DNA of 64,000 nucleotides from Sphingomonas turrisvirgatae (GTDB taxonomy: Bacteria > Pseudomonadota > Alphaproteobacteria > Sphingomonadales > Sphingomonadaceae): assembly GCF_001721295.1 (NCBI RefSeq), contig NZ_MDDS01000007.1, positions 1 to 64,000 of the forward strand, written 5' to 3'. Under the pieces are notes generated by a model. It was not told the DNA's origin. It was given only the letters and a program-made list of their open reading frames with translations, and searched no databases. Within the stretch, counting starts at the first letter, position 1. Every line of letters begins with the position of its first letter. Below, piece by piece: positions 34,647-42,183 of the stretch. The translations under genes were made by a program, and so were the position numbers.

Positions 34647-34952
34647 ATGTTGGGTGAAGCTCTTCGCTTGATCCGAGTCTATCACGACCTCAAGCAAAAG
34701 CAGGCGGCTGAGCGGTTGGAGGTTTCGACGTCGTATCTGTCGGAAATCGAACGCGGCCTGAAGACGCCCACGCTGGACATCATCCAGCGCTATGCCACTG
34801 TCTTCGACATGCCTGTCTCGTCGATCATGTTCTTTTCGGAGAACCTCGATCAGAAGAGCACGCTCGACCAGGCACGGACGTTTGTAGCTGGTAAGGTAGT
34901 GAGCCTGCTACAATTCCTTGAGGCGCGGTCCGGTCGGACCCATGCCGAATAA
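34647..34952 (+). CDS. Xre-family HTH regulator, retron accessory
   Basis: 101 residues from ATG 34647 (AAAGGAG at good distance). An Xre-type HTH covers most of the N-terminal 65 residues (ALRLIRVYHDLKQKQAAERL; SYLSEIERGLKTPTLDIIQR). A short helical tail follows (FVAGKVVSLLQFLEAR). It overlaps the reverse transcriptase by 11 bases, so the two are made together. Some retron types carry an Xre-like HTH protein as accessory subunit. It may also repress the operon. Confidence 0.85.
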   Translation: MLGEALRLIRVYHDLKQKQAAERLEVSTSYLSEIERGLKTPTLDIIQRYATVFDMPVSSIMFFSENLDQKSTLDQARTFVAGKVVSLLQFLEARSGRTHAE

Positions 34953-35814
34953 GACGGTCATCCCGCTCAATCAGTCGCAGCTCTATAAGCTCACGAGTCC
35001 GCGCCGCCTCGCTGACGTGCTCGGCCTTGCAGAAGCTGAGCTGCGGGCAATGGCGACCGGGCCGGATCGGTATCGGCAGTTTGAGATTGAGAAGAAGAGT
35101 GGCGGAACACGTCCGGTTGAAGATCCGGTCGCGCCGCTCAAGCGTGTACAGGGCCGTATCGCCAAGATGCTGGCGCGGATCGAGCCGCCATCTTTTCTGT
35201 TCTGCCCGGTGAAGGGGCGATGCTACGTCAGCAATGCCGCGCGCCATCGCGGCAACCGCGTCGTTCACTGCCTCGACATCAAGAAGTTCTTCCCCAACAC
35301 GCCCCGTGTGCGGGTGATCGCGTTCTTCCAAAGCATCATGGGATGCCGCGCCGACGTTGCCGGCCTTCTTGGTGATCTTTGCACGTTCGAGGGTCATTTG
35401 CCGACGGGCAGTCCCCTCAGCCCGATCCTGGCATATTATAGCTATCACGATATGTGGGCCGAGATCGCGGCGTTCTGCACGGCCAAGGGCTACACGCTGA
35501 CGGTCTATGTCGATGACGTGACAATTTCCGGCGCGAAAGTGCCCGTAGCAGATGTTTGGCATGTGCGGCGCATGATCCACCGGACAGGGCTGCGCTATCA
35601 CAAGCTCAAGCACTATGTGGATCGGCCAGCGGAGATCACGGGTGTCGTCGTTCGCGACGGGAAGGTCGTCGTGCCCAATCGCCAGCGCCTGAAGCACCGT
35701 CAGACGATGTTCGCCCTCCAGCAGCCCGGGAGCGGCGATCAACGCCTGAAGGGCCGTCTGAGCGGCTTGGCGGGTCAAATGCGCCAGATAGATAGCATGA
35801 ACGAACCGGGTTGA
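34942..35814 (+). CDS. Retron-type reverse transcriptase
   Basis: 290 residues, normal for retron enzymes. Motifs in order: FEIEKKSGGTRPVEDP (RT1), HCLDIKKFFPNTPRVR (RT2/3), GHLPTGSPLSPILAYYSY (RT4), YVDDVTISG (catalytic YxDD, RT5), and ITGVVVRDGKVVVPN, matching the VTG region that recognises the retron RNA. No maturase, integrase or CRISPR partner is present, which speaks against group II introns. The enzyme should extend a 2' OH of the msr RNA to make msDNA. The active site has YVDD where most retrons have YADD. The operon is RNA, small protein, Xre, RT. Confidence 0.88.
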   Translation: MPNKTVIPLNQSQLYKLTSPRRLADVLGLAEAELRAMATGPDRYRQFEIEKKSGGTRPVEDPVAPLKRVQGRIAKMLARIEPPSFLFCPVKGRCYVSNAARHRGNRVVHCLDIKKFFPNTPRVRVIAFFQSIMGCRADVAGLLGDLCTFEGHLPTGSPLSPILAYYSYHDMWAEIAAFCTAKGYTLTVYVDDVTISGAKVPVADVWHVRRMIHRTGLRYHKLKHYVDRPAEITGVVVRDGKVVVPNRQRLKHRQTMFALQQPGSGDQRLKGRLSGLAGQMRQIDSMNEPG

Positions 35815-35835
35815 TTGACGCCGGTTCCTGCGACC

Positions 35836-36096
35836 TTAGCAGGGCTTGCGGCTGACGATCGATCCCGGCTCAACACGCGCATACCCATATTCACGCTGAT
35901 ATTCGCGCGCGGCGGTTTCTACGTCGGTGCGCGAGGGGCCACCGGGAACGAAGCAGTTGATGTGGCGCTTGCCGCCTTCTTGAGCATCAACGACCGGTTT
36001 TGACCACGGGTTGTCGTCCACCATCGGCCCCTCGACCGAAAAGACGCGCTTGTCGTGATCGGCAACAATCAGAACAAAAGGCTCTATTGGCATCAT
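35836..36096 (-). CDS. Hypothetical small protein
   Basis: 86 residues, convergent with the retron. It begins MMPIEPFVLIVADHDKRVFS and ends with a helical stretch (VETAAREYQREYGYARV). No domain recognised; the composition is that of a normal soluble protein. It lies just inside the second parS-like palindrome. Confidence 0.55.
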   Translation of the reverse strand: MMPIEPFVLIVADHDKRVFSVEGPMVDDNPWSKPVVDAQEGGKRHINCFVPGGPSRTDVETAAREYQREYGYARVEPGSIVSRKPC

Positions 36097-36140
36097 GCCC
36101 TCACAAAAGTCTTCGCGACGCTATTTGGGTCTCGCGATCG

Positions 36141-36162
36141 AGGTGTGCCACGTGGCACACCT
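36141..36162. repeat. parS-like 22-bp palindrome, copy 2
   Basis: Perfect 22-bp palindrome with half-site AGGTGTGCCAC, the same core as the copy at 32636-32655. The two copies flank the HTH-mazF and retron block. Confidence 0.75.
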
Positions 36163-36167
36163 CGTGT

Positions 36168-36449
36168 TCATAGCCATTGCCCGTCGAGAGCGGCAGCATG
36201 TTCGGCAGCAAGGGCAGCGGTCCCGGCGATCGTCGCGGCGAGTGCAAACAGCGCAAGCCGCGCAGGGATACCAAGGCGTGGTTCGTCTTCTTTGGTGAAG
36301 ATCACGGCGCTGCCGACGGCCGCAACCAAGATCAGCGCCGGACCCAGCTCGTATAGAACAAGGCCAGGAAGCCGGTTGGGCAAGAGATAGGGGAAATTGC
36401 GGATCAAGCGGCCGATCAGGACCGCGCCGGTAACAAGTGTGAGGGCCAT
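36168..36449 (-). CDS. Small membrane protein abutting a truncated czcA
   Basis: 93 residues from ATG 36449 (GAAGG upstream). Three hydrophobic segments: LTLVTGAVLIGRLI, LVLYELGPALILVAAVGSAV and LALFALAATIAGTAALAAE. No family recognised. The start lies exactly where the RND homology of the third czcA ends, so this gene belongs to the DNA that replaced the rest of czcA. It could be a backbone gene or an artefact of the junction. Confidence 0.45.
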   Translation of the reverse strand: MALTLVTGAVLIGRLIRNFPYLLPNRLPGLVLYELGPALILVAAVGSAVIFTKEDEPRLGIPARLALFALAATIAGTAALAAEHAAALDGQWL

Positions 36450-36964
36450 CCTTCGGGGGTGATGTAGCTGCCGTCGCGCTGGAGCCCGGGTTCGCCATCC
36501 CGATGCTTCACGCGGTTGAGTTCTTGAAACTCGACGGTCCACATGAAGATGTCGCCGAGACCGGTCGCGATCGGCCCCATCTCGGGCATGACGCCCTGCG
36601 GCAGCCGTTCCTCGGCCATCCGCATCCGCTCGGCGACCTGTTGGCGAGCGAAGTAGATGTCGGTCGCGTCGGTGAAGACGGCCGTGATCTGGGCAAAGCC
36701 GTTGCGGTTGAGCGACCGGGTATAGGCAAGACCCGGAATACCCTTGAGCGAGGTTTCGATCGTGAAAGAGACCTGCCGCTCGATCTGATCGGGCGACAGC
36801 GATGGTGCGAGGACGTTTACCTGCACCTGGTTGTTCGTGATGTCCGGGACGGCATCGATGGGGAGGCGCTGGAGGGCGAAGATGCCCGCGAGCGCGGCGA
36901 CAAGAGTCAGCAGCAGGACTAGCCAGCGCCGCTCGACCGAGAAGGTGACGAGGCGGGAGATCAT
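36450..36964 (-). pseudogene. czcA: Truncated czcA (N-terminal 170 residues), third copy
   Basis: From ATG 36964 the sequence is a normal HME-RND N-terminus (RLPIDAVPDITNNQVQVNVL; SLNRNGFAQITAVFTDATDI). It is close to the pump at 7633 up to GSYITPEG. Homology then stops at about 36450 and the frame runs out 34 bases later. All but the first periplasmic segment is lost, so no pump can be made. The break joins the plasmid block at 30-36 kb and marks a deletion or insertion point. Confidence 0.85.
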
Positions 36965-36968
36965 GGGC

Positions 36969-38132
36969 TCAGTCCATGTCCATCCCGCCACCCTTGCCGA
37001 GTTCGGCTTTCAGGGTGAACGAGTTAGTGGTGGCGATCCGCTCCTGGCCATTGAGGCCGGAACTGATGATGACCTGATCGCCATTGCGGCGACCGGCCGT
37101 GACCGGGGTGGCGTGAAAGCCGGTCGGGGTGCGGACGAAGACGACTGTGCGGTTCTCGATGCTTTGCACCGCGGTGGAGGGGACCGAGACGCTACGATCG
37201 CCGTTGGCGGGCAGCATGAAGCTCGCCGTCACCGGCTCGCCCACCCGCCAGGTATTCCCCGCATTGTCGAGCGTGGCGATGACAGGCACGAGGCGCGTGC
37301 TGTCATCGAGCGCTGGGGACACGAACGACACCCGTCCTTCCTGTCTACGACCGGCTGCGGTTACCTCAACCCGCGTACCCGGCCGGATACGGCTTGCATC
37401 CGCGGGCGAGACCGAGGCGGTGATCGTCACCCGCGAGAGGTTCGCAACCCGGTAGAGTTCGGCGTTCGCATCGACAGTCTGGCCGAGAACCGCCGGACGG
37501 GCGATTACCTGACCTGAGATCGGCGAGCGCATGGCGATGCGGTTGAGGGCACCACCACCGCCCCCCGTGGTACCGAGCTGTTGCTGCGCGAGGCGCAGCG
37601 CGATTGCCGCCTCCGTGGCTGCGGTCCGCGCCGCCACCAGGTCTTGTTCGGGCGAAACGCGCTCGGCAAAAAGCCGCTGTTCGCGCCGAAGGTTCGACTG
37701 TGCCAGTGCGGCGCGGGCGCGAGCGGCCTCGACTTCCGCCTTCAGAGAAGCGGCCTCGCGGCTCTCGATCACCGCCAGCGGGTCACCCTGCCGGACGGGC
37801 TGGCCGAGGTTGCGTGTGAGCGCGACCAAGCGACCGCCAATGGTTGCGGAGACAACCTGGACGCCTTGGGGATCGCCCTGGATGAGCGCGGGCAACTCGA
37901 TCGCGCCGGCGACCCCGCCCACGGTCGGGCGGGCGACCTCAATGCCGGCGTCGGCGATCTGCCGCGCCGTGAGCGTCACCGCATCCTTATCCGTCTTCTT
38001 CTCGGCCCCCTCGCCCTTCTCCATGCCCTCCATACCGGCCATGTCGTCGGTCTTCTTCTCGGCCCCGCCGCACGCAGCGAGCGCCAGCGGAAGCAAGGCG
38101 GACAGTAGGGTCCGCGCATGATTGGTTTTCAT
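36969..38132 (-). CDS. czcB: CzcB-like periplasmic adaptor lipoprotein, third copy
   Basis: 387 residues, lipobox LPLALAACGG, then a Met/Glu/Lys-rich linker (MAGMEGMEKGEGAEKK). The lipoyl, coiled-coil and barrel domains align closely with the czcB at 6451, including FAERVSPEQDLVAARTAATE. It is intact although its pump is truncated and its channel frameshifted, so it could at best serve another RND pump in trans. It overlaps czcC by 4 bases and ends 4 bases before the czcA fragment. Confidence 0.9.
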   Translation of the reverse strand: MKTNHARTLLSALLPLALAACGGAEKKTDDMAGMEGMEKGEGAEKKTDKDAVTLTARQIADAGIEVARPTVGGVAGAIELPALIQGDPQGVQVVSATIGGRLVALTRNLGQPVRQGDPLAVIESREAASLKAEVEAARARAALAQSNLRREQRLFAERVSPEQDLVAARTAATEAAIALRLAQQQLGTTGGGGGALNRIAMRSPISGQVIARPAVLGQTVDANAELYRVANLSRVTITASVSPADASRIRPGTRVEVTAAGRRQEGRVSFVSPALDDSTRLVPVIATLDNAGNTWRVGEPVTASFMLPANGDRSVSVPSTAVQSIENRTVVFVRTPTGFHATPVTAGRRNGDQVIISSGLNGQERIATTNSFTLKAELGKGGGMDMD

Positions 38133-39390
38133 CGTGCGTCCTTCGCATCGTTAGGCGCCGGGGCGGCGAGCCGTTCCAGCCGGGCCTGTGCGTCATGATA
38201 GGCGGCCAGCGCGTCGACCGCGGCCGCACGGGTGTCGGCAAGCGTGCGTTCGGCCTCGAGGAGATCCAACTGACCGAACTTGCCTTCGCGGTAGCCGATC
38301 CGCGCGATCCGCGCGGCTTCCTGCGCCGCGGCAAGCGTCGGTCCGGTCGCGTTGCGGGCTGTCGTCGCCGCATTCGCAACGTCGCCCTGTGCCGTGGCGA
38401 TGGCCTGTTCCGCATCGAGCGCGCGAGGCGGCGCTGCGCGTCCGCCTGGGTGCGTTGAGCAGAGGCCAGATCAACGGCCGCTCGGCCATTGTTGAACAGT
38501 GGCAAGGGCACCGACACGCCGAATACCGCGGCCGTATCGTTGGTCATCTCCAGCCTGCGTGCGGACGCGCTGATCGTTACGTCGGGAACCCTCTGGCTTC
38601 TGGCAAGGCGGACCTGCGCCGTCGCCGTGGTGAGATCGGCCTGCACCGCCGCGGCCGTCAGCGTGCCTTCACTGCGCACCGGCAACCGTGGTCCTGCGCC
38701 TTCGATCCGGGCGAACCAGGCTGTATCCAGCGAGCTGGGGCCGCGCCCGATCAGCCGGGCAAGATTGCCGAGCGCCACTTGGGCGGATCGCTCCGCGCGC
38801 TCGGCCGCTCCTTCCGCATTCAGCCGAGCTACGTCGGCGCGCTGCTCTTCGAGCGGTGAGGCGCGACCGGCCGCAACGCGAACCCGCGCTGCACGCAGTA
38901 CCTCGTTTGCGATCCCGACCTGTTCGCGGGCGGTGACTACCCTGCGTTGCGACGCCGCGGCATCGTTATAGGCCTGCGTGACCCGCAACCGGAGATCGGC
39001 CTGTATGATTGCCGCTTCGAGCGACGCGCGGTCGAGTTGCGCATTGGCGACCGCGACGCGCGCGGACCGCTTGCCGCCGAGTTCAAGCGGCAAAGATACG
39101 CCGACCGTCGTTTCGGCCGAGCGCAGTCCCTTATAGATACCGGTGCCGGCGACGTTCTCGCTCATCGCGTCGAGCGACGGATTAGGCCGCAAGCCGGCGA
39201 TCGAGCGTTGCGCTTGCGCCGCCTGAATGCCCGATCGGGAGACCTCGACCGCCGGCGATACTGCACCGGCCGCGGTAAGAGCTTCATCAAGGGTCAGCGG
39301 CGGTGCCGACGCCTCCGTGTCCTGTGCCTGTGCCGAGTTGCTCGACGCACAGGCTGTCGCGACCAGCACGGCCGCTATCATGCGCTTCAT
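38129..39390 (-). pseudogene. czcC: czcC, third copy, with a 1-bp frameshift
   Basis: The first 320 residues read as a normal TolC-family channel (signal peptide; GLRPNPSLDAMSENVAGTG; VPLPLFNNGRAAVDLA) and resemble the channel at 5174. At about 38420-38425 one base is missing after AQRRLA, so the frame turns into a basic Arg-rich run. Restoring one base gives ALDAEQAI and then RIGYREGKFGQL, ending APNDAKDAR and stop at 38129. That stop overlaps the czcB start as expected for a functional ancestor. Either a real mutation or a read error in a GC repeat. Confidence 0.8.
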
Positions 39391-39444
39391 TGTAGATGCT
39401 CCTGACGAACCAGTCTCAGGCGCCGGAAGGCGCCCGGTGCGTCG

Positions 39445-39777
39445 TCAGGCCTGTGGTGGTCGAAGCGCCGGGTCGCTCTGATGCGCAAGCCAGACCGGAG
39501 CCTTGTGGCTCGCAAATTCGGCCCAACTGTCGATCACGGCGACGTCGACACTATGCTCAGCGGGTGCGGCGACATGGTGGCCGTGACAGACGGTGTGATG
39601 ATGAGGATAGCCCTTATCCGCATCCGCCGGCACCTCGTCGCAGTCGCCAGCCATGTGCATGATTGTGTTGACCTGAGAGGTCTCGATGCACCCGACGCCT
39701 TCCGTAGCCTCCGCCATGCCCGCCCAGCCGGTCAGGACCAGCATCAGACAGGCGAGAAAGGGCAGCAGCTTGCGCAT
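39445..39777 (-). CDS. Small exported His-rich protein, CzcI-like (paralogue)
   Basis: 110 residues from ATG 39777, with AAGGAGC at good distance. Signal peptide LLPFLACLMLVLTGWAGMAE. The mature chain has extra Met/Cys/His (TIMHMAGDCDEVP), the cluster PHHHTVCHGHHVAAP shared with 4784-5113, and the same C-terminus RPPQA. It lies before the frameshifted czcC. The conserved His/Cys cluster suggests metal binding in the periplasm. Confidence 0.75.
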   Translation of the reverse strand: MRKLLPFLACLMLVLTGWAGMAEATEGVGCIETSQVNTIMHMAGDCDEVPADADKGYPHHHTVCHGHHVAAPAEHSVDVAVIDSWAEFASHKAPVWLAHQSDPALRPPQA

Positions 39778-39857
39778 GAGCTTGCTCCTTATCATTCCGC
39801 GAGAATGGCGTGACCCGCGATCATCGGACGCTACCCGGCCAGCGTTGCGTTCGACTT

Positions 39858-40490
39858 TCATGAGCTGCCACCCATTTCTGCCAATGCACCTCGGGTAATC
39901 TCCCAAGCGGAGTGCAGGAACAGGACCGCAATGATGCCGGCGACCGCGAGGTCGGGCCATGCCTTCCCGGTCCATGCCACCAGGCCGGCGGCAATGACGA
40001 CGGCGATGTTGGCGAGCGCATCGTTCCGGCTAAACAGCCAGATAGCCCGTACATTGGCATCGCCCTCGCGAAACCGTGACAGGACGAGCGCCGCGCTGAC
40101 GTTGACGATAAGGGCGACGATCCCGATGCCGCCCATCAGATCGGCGTCGGGTGCCACGGCGTTCATCGCGCGCCAGATGGCAAAGCCGATGACACCCAGA
40201 CCCAGTGTTCCGAGGAACAAGCCTTGGGCGAGAGCGACCCTTGAACGGGCTGGCGCCGTCCAGCCCAACGCGATGAGGCCGAGCAATGAGATCGTGCCGT
40301 CGCCAATGAAGTCGAGCGCATCGGCTTTGAGCGCCTGACTGTCGGCGACGAACCCACCGACGATTTCGATCAGCCCGAAGCCCAGGTTCAGGAGGACCAC
40401 GATCCATAGGGCACGCCGATAGGCAGCGTCGCGCTCCGCACGTTTCGTGTCGCCCGTGCAGCCGCACGTAGAGGATTCGCTTGCGCTCAT
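39858..40490 (-). CDS. CDF-family cation efflux transporter, second MerR-controlled copy
   Basis: 210 residues. N-terminal Cys-rich tag (SSTCGCTGD), then the same six-helix layout and motifs as the copy at 2150 (KADALDFIGDGTISLLG; SRNDALANIAVVIAAG). It exports Zn/Co/Cd-type cations. It is driven by the MerR-type promoter at 40497-40527 with the divergent merR2. The FTR1-like gene that follows the first copy is missing here. Confidence 0.88.
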   Translation of the reverse strand: MSASESSTCGCTGDTKRAERDAAYRRALWIVVLLNLGFGLIEIVGGFVADSQALKADALDFIGDGTISLLGLIALGWTAPARSRVALAQGLFLGTLGLGVIGFAIWRAMNAVAPDADLMGGIGIVALIVNVSAALVLSRFREGDANVRAIWLFSRNDALANIAVVIAAGLVAWTGKAWPDLAVAGIIAVLFLHSAWEITRGALAEMGGSS

Positions 40491-40496
40491 CCCGCT

Positions 40497-40527
40497 CCGT
40501 TACGATCTACAGTCACTGTAGGAGCAA
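40497..40527 (-). promoter_or_regulatory. MerR-type promoter of the second CDF gene
   Basis: On the minus strand: TTGCTC (40527-40522), a 19-bp spacer with the perfect dyad CTACAG-TGA-CTGTAG (40521-40507), then TAACGG (40502-40497). The -10 box ends 6 bases before the ATG at 40490, so the transcript would start at or next to the start codon. Confidence 0.75.
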
Positions 40528-40551
40528 GCGTAAAATTGCGAGGACCGCAGG

Positions 40552-40971
40552 GTGTTGATGATCGGCGACATAGCGAAACGGACCGGGACCAAGGTCAACA
40601 CGATCCGTTTCTACGAAGATATAGGCTTGATGCCGGAGGCTGCGCGCACGGCAGGCGGGCGCCGCACCTATGGTGATGCGGAGGTTCGCCAGCTCGCTTT
40701 TATCCGTCACGCCCGTGATCTGGGGTTCTCGACTGACGAAATCCGATCCCTGATCGCTTTGTCGGCCAACCCCGATCAGGATTGTAAGGAAGCAGGCTCG
40801 CTCGCTCGCCGGCACCTTGCGAGCGTGGAAGACCGCATTGCGCGCCTGACGGCGCTCCGAAACGCATTGGCTGATGCGACACGGGATTGCGAGGGCGGCA
40901 GGATCGCCGATTGCCGGGTTATGGAAGCGATCACGATGCCGGCTGATCTCGACAGCGGAACGCGGGTCTAA
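40552..40971 (+). CDS. MerR-family metal-responsive regulator, second copy
   Basis: 139 residues from GTG 40552 (AGGA seven bases upstream); ATG 40558 is the alternative. MerR DNA-binding domain MIGDIAKRTGTKVNTIRFYE, dimer helix, and a C-terminal metal loop with Cys residues (PDQDCKEAG; RDCEGGRIADCRVM). Same cysteine arrangement as the copy at 1655. It should act on the dyad at 40507-40521 and perhaps on the related promoters at 361 and 2112. Confidence 0.87.
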   Translation: MLMIGDIAKRTGTKVNTIRFYEDIGLMPEAARTAGGRRTYGDAEVRQLAFIRHARDLGFSTDEIRSLIALSANPDQDCKEAGSLARRHLASVEDRIARLTALRNALADATRDCEGGRIADCRVMEAITMPADLDSGTRV

Positions 40972-40987
40972 GCTGCACATACGCAAC

Positions 40988-41008
40988 TCCTGACGAAGCC
41001 CGTCAGGA
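40988..41008. terminator. Convergent terminator hairpin between merR2 and arsH
   Basis: 8-bp perfect stem TCCTGACG / CGTCAGGA with a 5-base loop, overlapping the arsH stop codon (41003-41005) and 17 bases after the merR2 stop. Confidence 0.65.
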
Positions 41009-41749
41009 TTGCGGCGCTGTCGCGATGCTGGAGGGGTCCGTGGTGGTGTCGATCGGCATCCCGGCTTCCTTGCGCTCCGAATAGCGATCTACGAGTTGGG
41101 CAGTGTGTGGGCGCAGCAGTATCGTGAACCGCACCAGCTCCTCCATCACATCCACAATCCGGTCGTAATAACTCGACGCCTTCATGCGCCCGGTGTCATC
41201 GAACTCGTTGAACGCCTTGGCGACGCTCGACTGGTTCGGGATCGTCACCATCCGCATCCAGCGACCCAGCACGCGCAGCGTGTTGACGCTGTTGAAAGAC
41301 TGTGATCCGGCCGACACCTGCATGACCGCGAGCGTGCGTCCCTGCGTCGGACGCATCCCGCCCATCGACAGCGGCAGATGGTCGATCTGCAGCTTCATGA
41401 TGCCGGTGATCTGGCCGTGACGTTCCGGGCTGCACCACACCTGTCCTTCCGACCATAGAGACAGCTCGCGCAGCTCGTGGACGGCCGGATGGTCGTCGCG
41501 GGCATGTTGGTCGGGCAGCGGCAGCGTCGATGGATCGAAGATGCGTGTCTCGCACCCGAAGAACCGGAGCAGGCGCGCCGCTTCCTCGACGCACAGCCGG
41601 GAGAAGGACCGTTCGCGCAGCGAACCATAGAGCAGAAGGATACGTGGCGCGGGATTGCACGGGCCGAGCCCGACAGCGGGTCGCTGGATGGCATAGGCGG
41701 GATCGAGCGCCGGTAGGGTATCGGGATCGGCGAGCGTGCGGAGCGGCAT
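41003..41749 (-). CDS. arsH: ArsH organoarsenical oxidase (NADPH-dependent flavoprotein)
   Basis: 248 residues from ATG 41749 (ATGA overlap with arsN2). The flavodoxin-like FMN-binding fold is shown by [20 protein letters not shown], and the ArsH pattern by [20 protein letters not shown] and [20 protein letters not shown]. ArsH oxidises trivalent methyl- and aromatic arsenicals to the less toxic pentavalent form. It is the last gene of the ars operon and ends in a hairpin. Confidence 0.92.
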   Translation of the reverse strand: MPLRTLADPDTLPALDPAYAIQRPAVGLGPCNPAPRILLLYGSLRERSFSRLCVEEAARLLRFFGCETRIFDPSTLPLPDQHARDDHPAVHELRELSLWSEGQVWCSPERHGQITGIMKLQIDHLPLSMGGMRPTQGRTLAVMQVSAGSQSFNSVNTLRVLGRWMRMVTIPNQSSVAKAFNEFDDTGRMKASSYYDRIVDVMEELVRFTILLRPHTAQLVDRYSERKEAGMPIDTTTDPSSIATAPQS

Positions 41750-42183
41750 CAGAGAGCTTTCACGAGATAGGCGGCCGACGCGGGGCACAGTGCGGTGAAT
41801 TCGCGCGATGCGGCGATGGCCGGGGGAGCAGCGCCGCGATCGGCATCGGCATAGCCGAGCGCCCGGAAGAATGGTGCGGCCGTGGTCGTCAGGAGGTGCA
41901 GGCGCTCCACCCCGAGGTCGTGTGCCTGTCGTTCGAGGTCGGCGACCAACACCCGCCCGAGGCCAAGTCGACGGCGATCGGGGACGACGACGATCGAGCG
42001 GAGCAAGCGGTCGGCCCCTGCTCCCTCGAGCCCACCGAAACCGACGAGGCTACCGGCCTCGATCCGGAAGAACAGGCGGCCGGGATCGGCGAGATCGGCA
42101 CTCGGCAGGTTCGCGGCATCGAGCAATTGTGCCAAGCCAGCCAGACCGGCAGGTTCGAGCACCGTGGCGACCATTCTGGTCAT
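41749..42183 (-). CDS. arsN2: ArsN2-type GNAT acetyltransferase
   Basis: 144 residues from ATG 42183, overlapping arsB and arsH by 4 and 1 bases. The GNAT core [19 protein letters not shown] includes the acetyl-CoA binding loop, followed by [20 protein letters not shown]. ArsN-type enzymes in ars operons acetylate arsenic-containing amino-acid analogues or related toxic products. The assignment rests on GNAT motifs plus context. Confidence 0.82.
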   Translation of the reverse strand: MTRMVATVLEPAGLAGLAQLLDAANLPSADLADPGRLFFRIEAGSLVGFGGLEGAGADRLLRSIVVVPDRRRLGLGRVLVADLERQAHDLGVERLHLLTTTAAPFFRALGYADADRGAAPPAIAASREFTALCPASAAYLVKAL

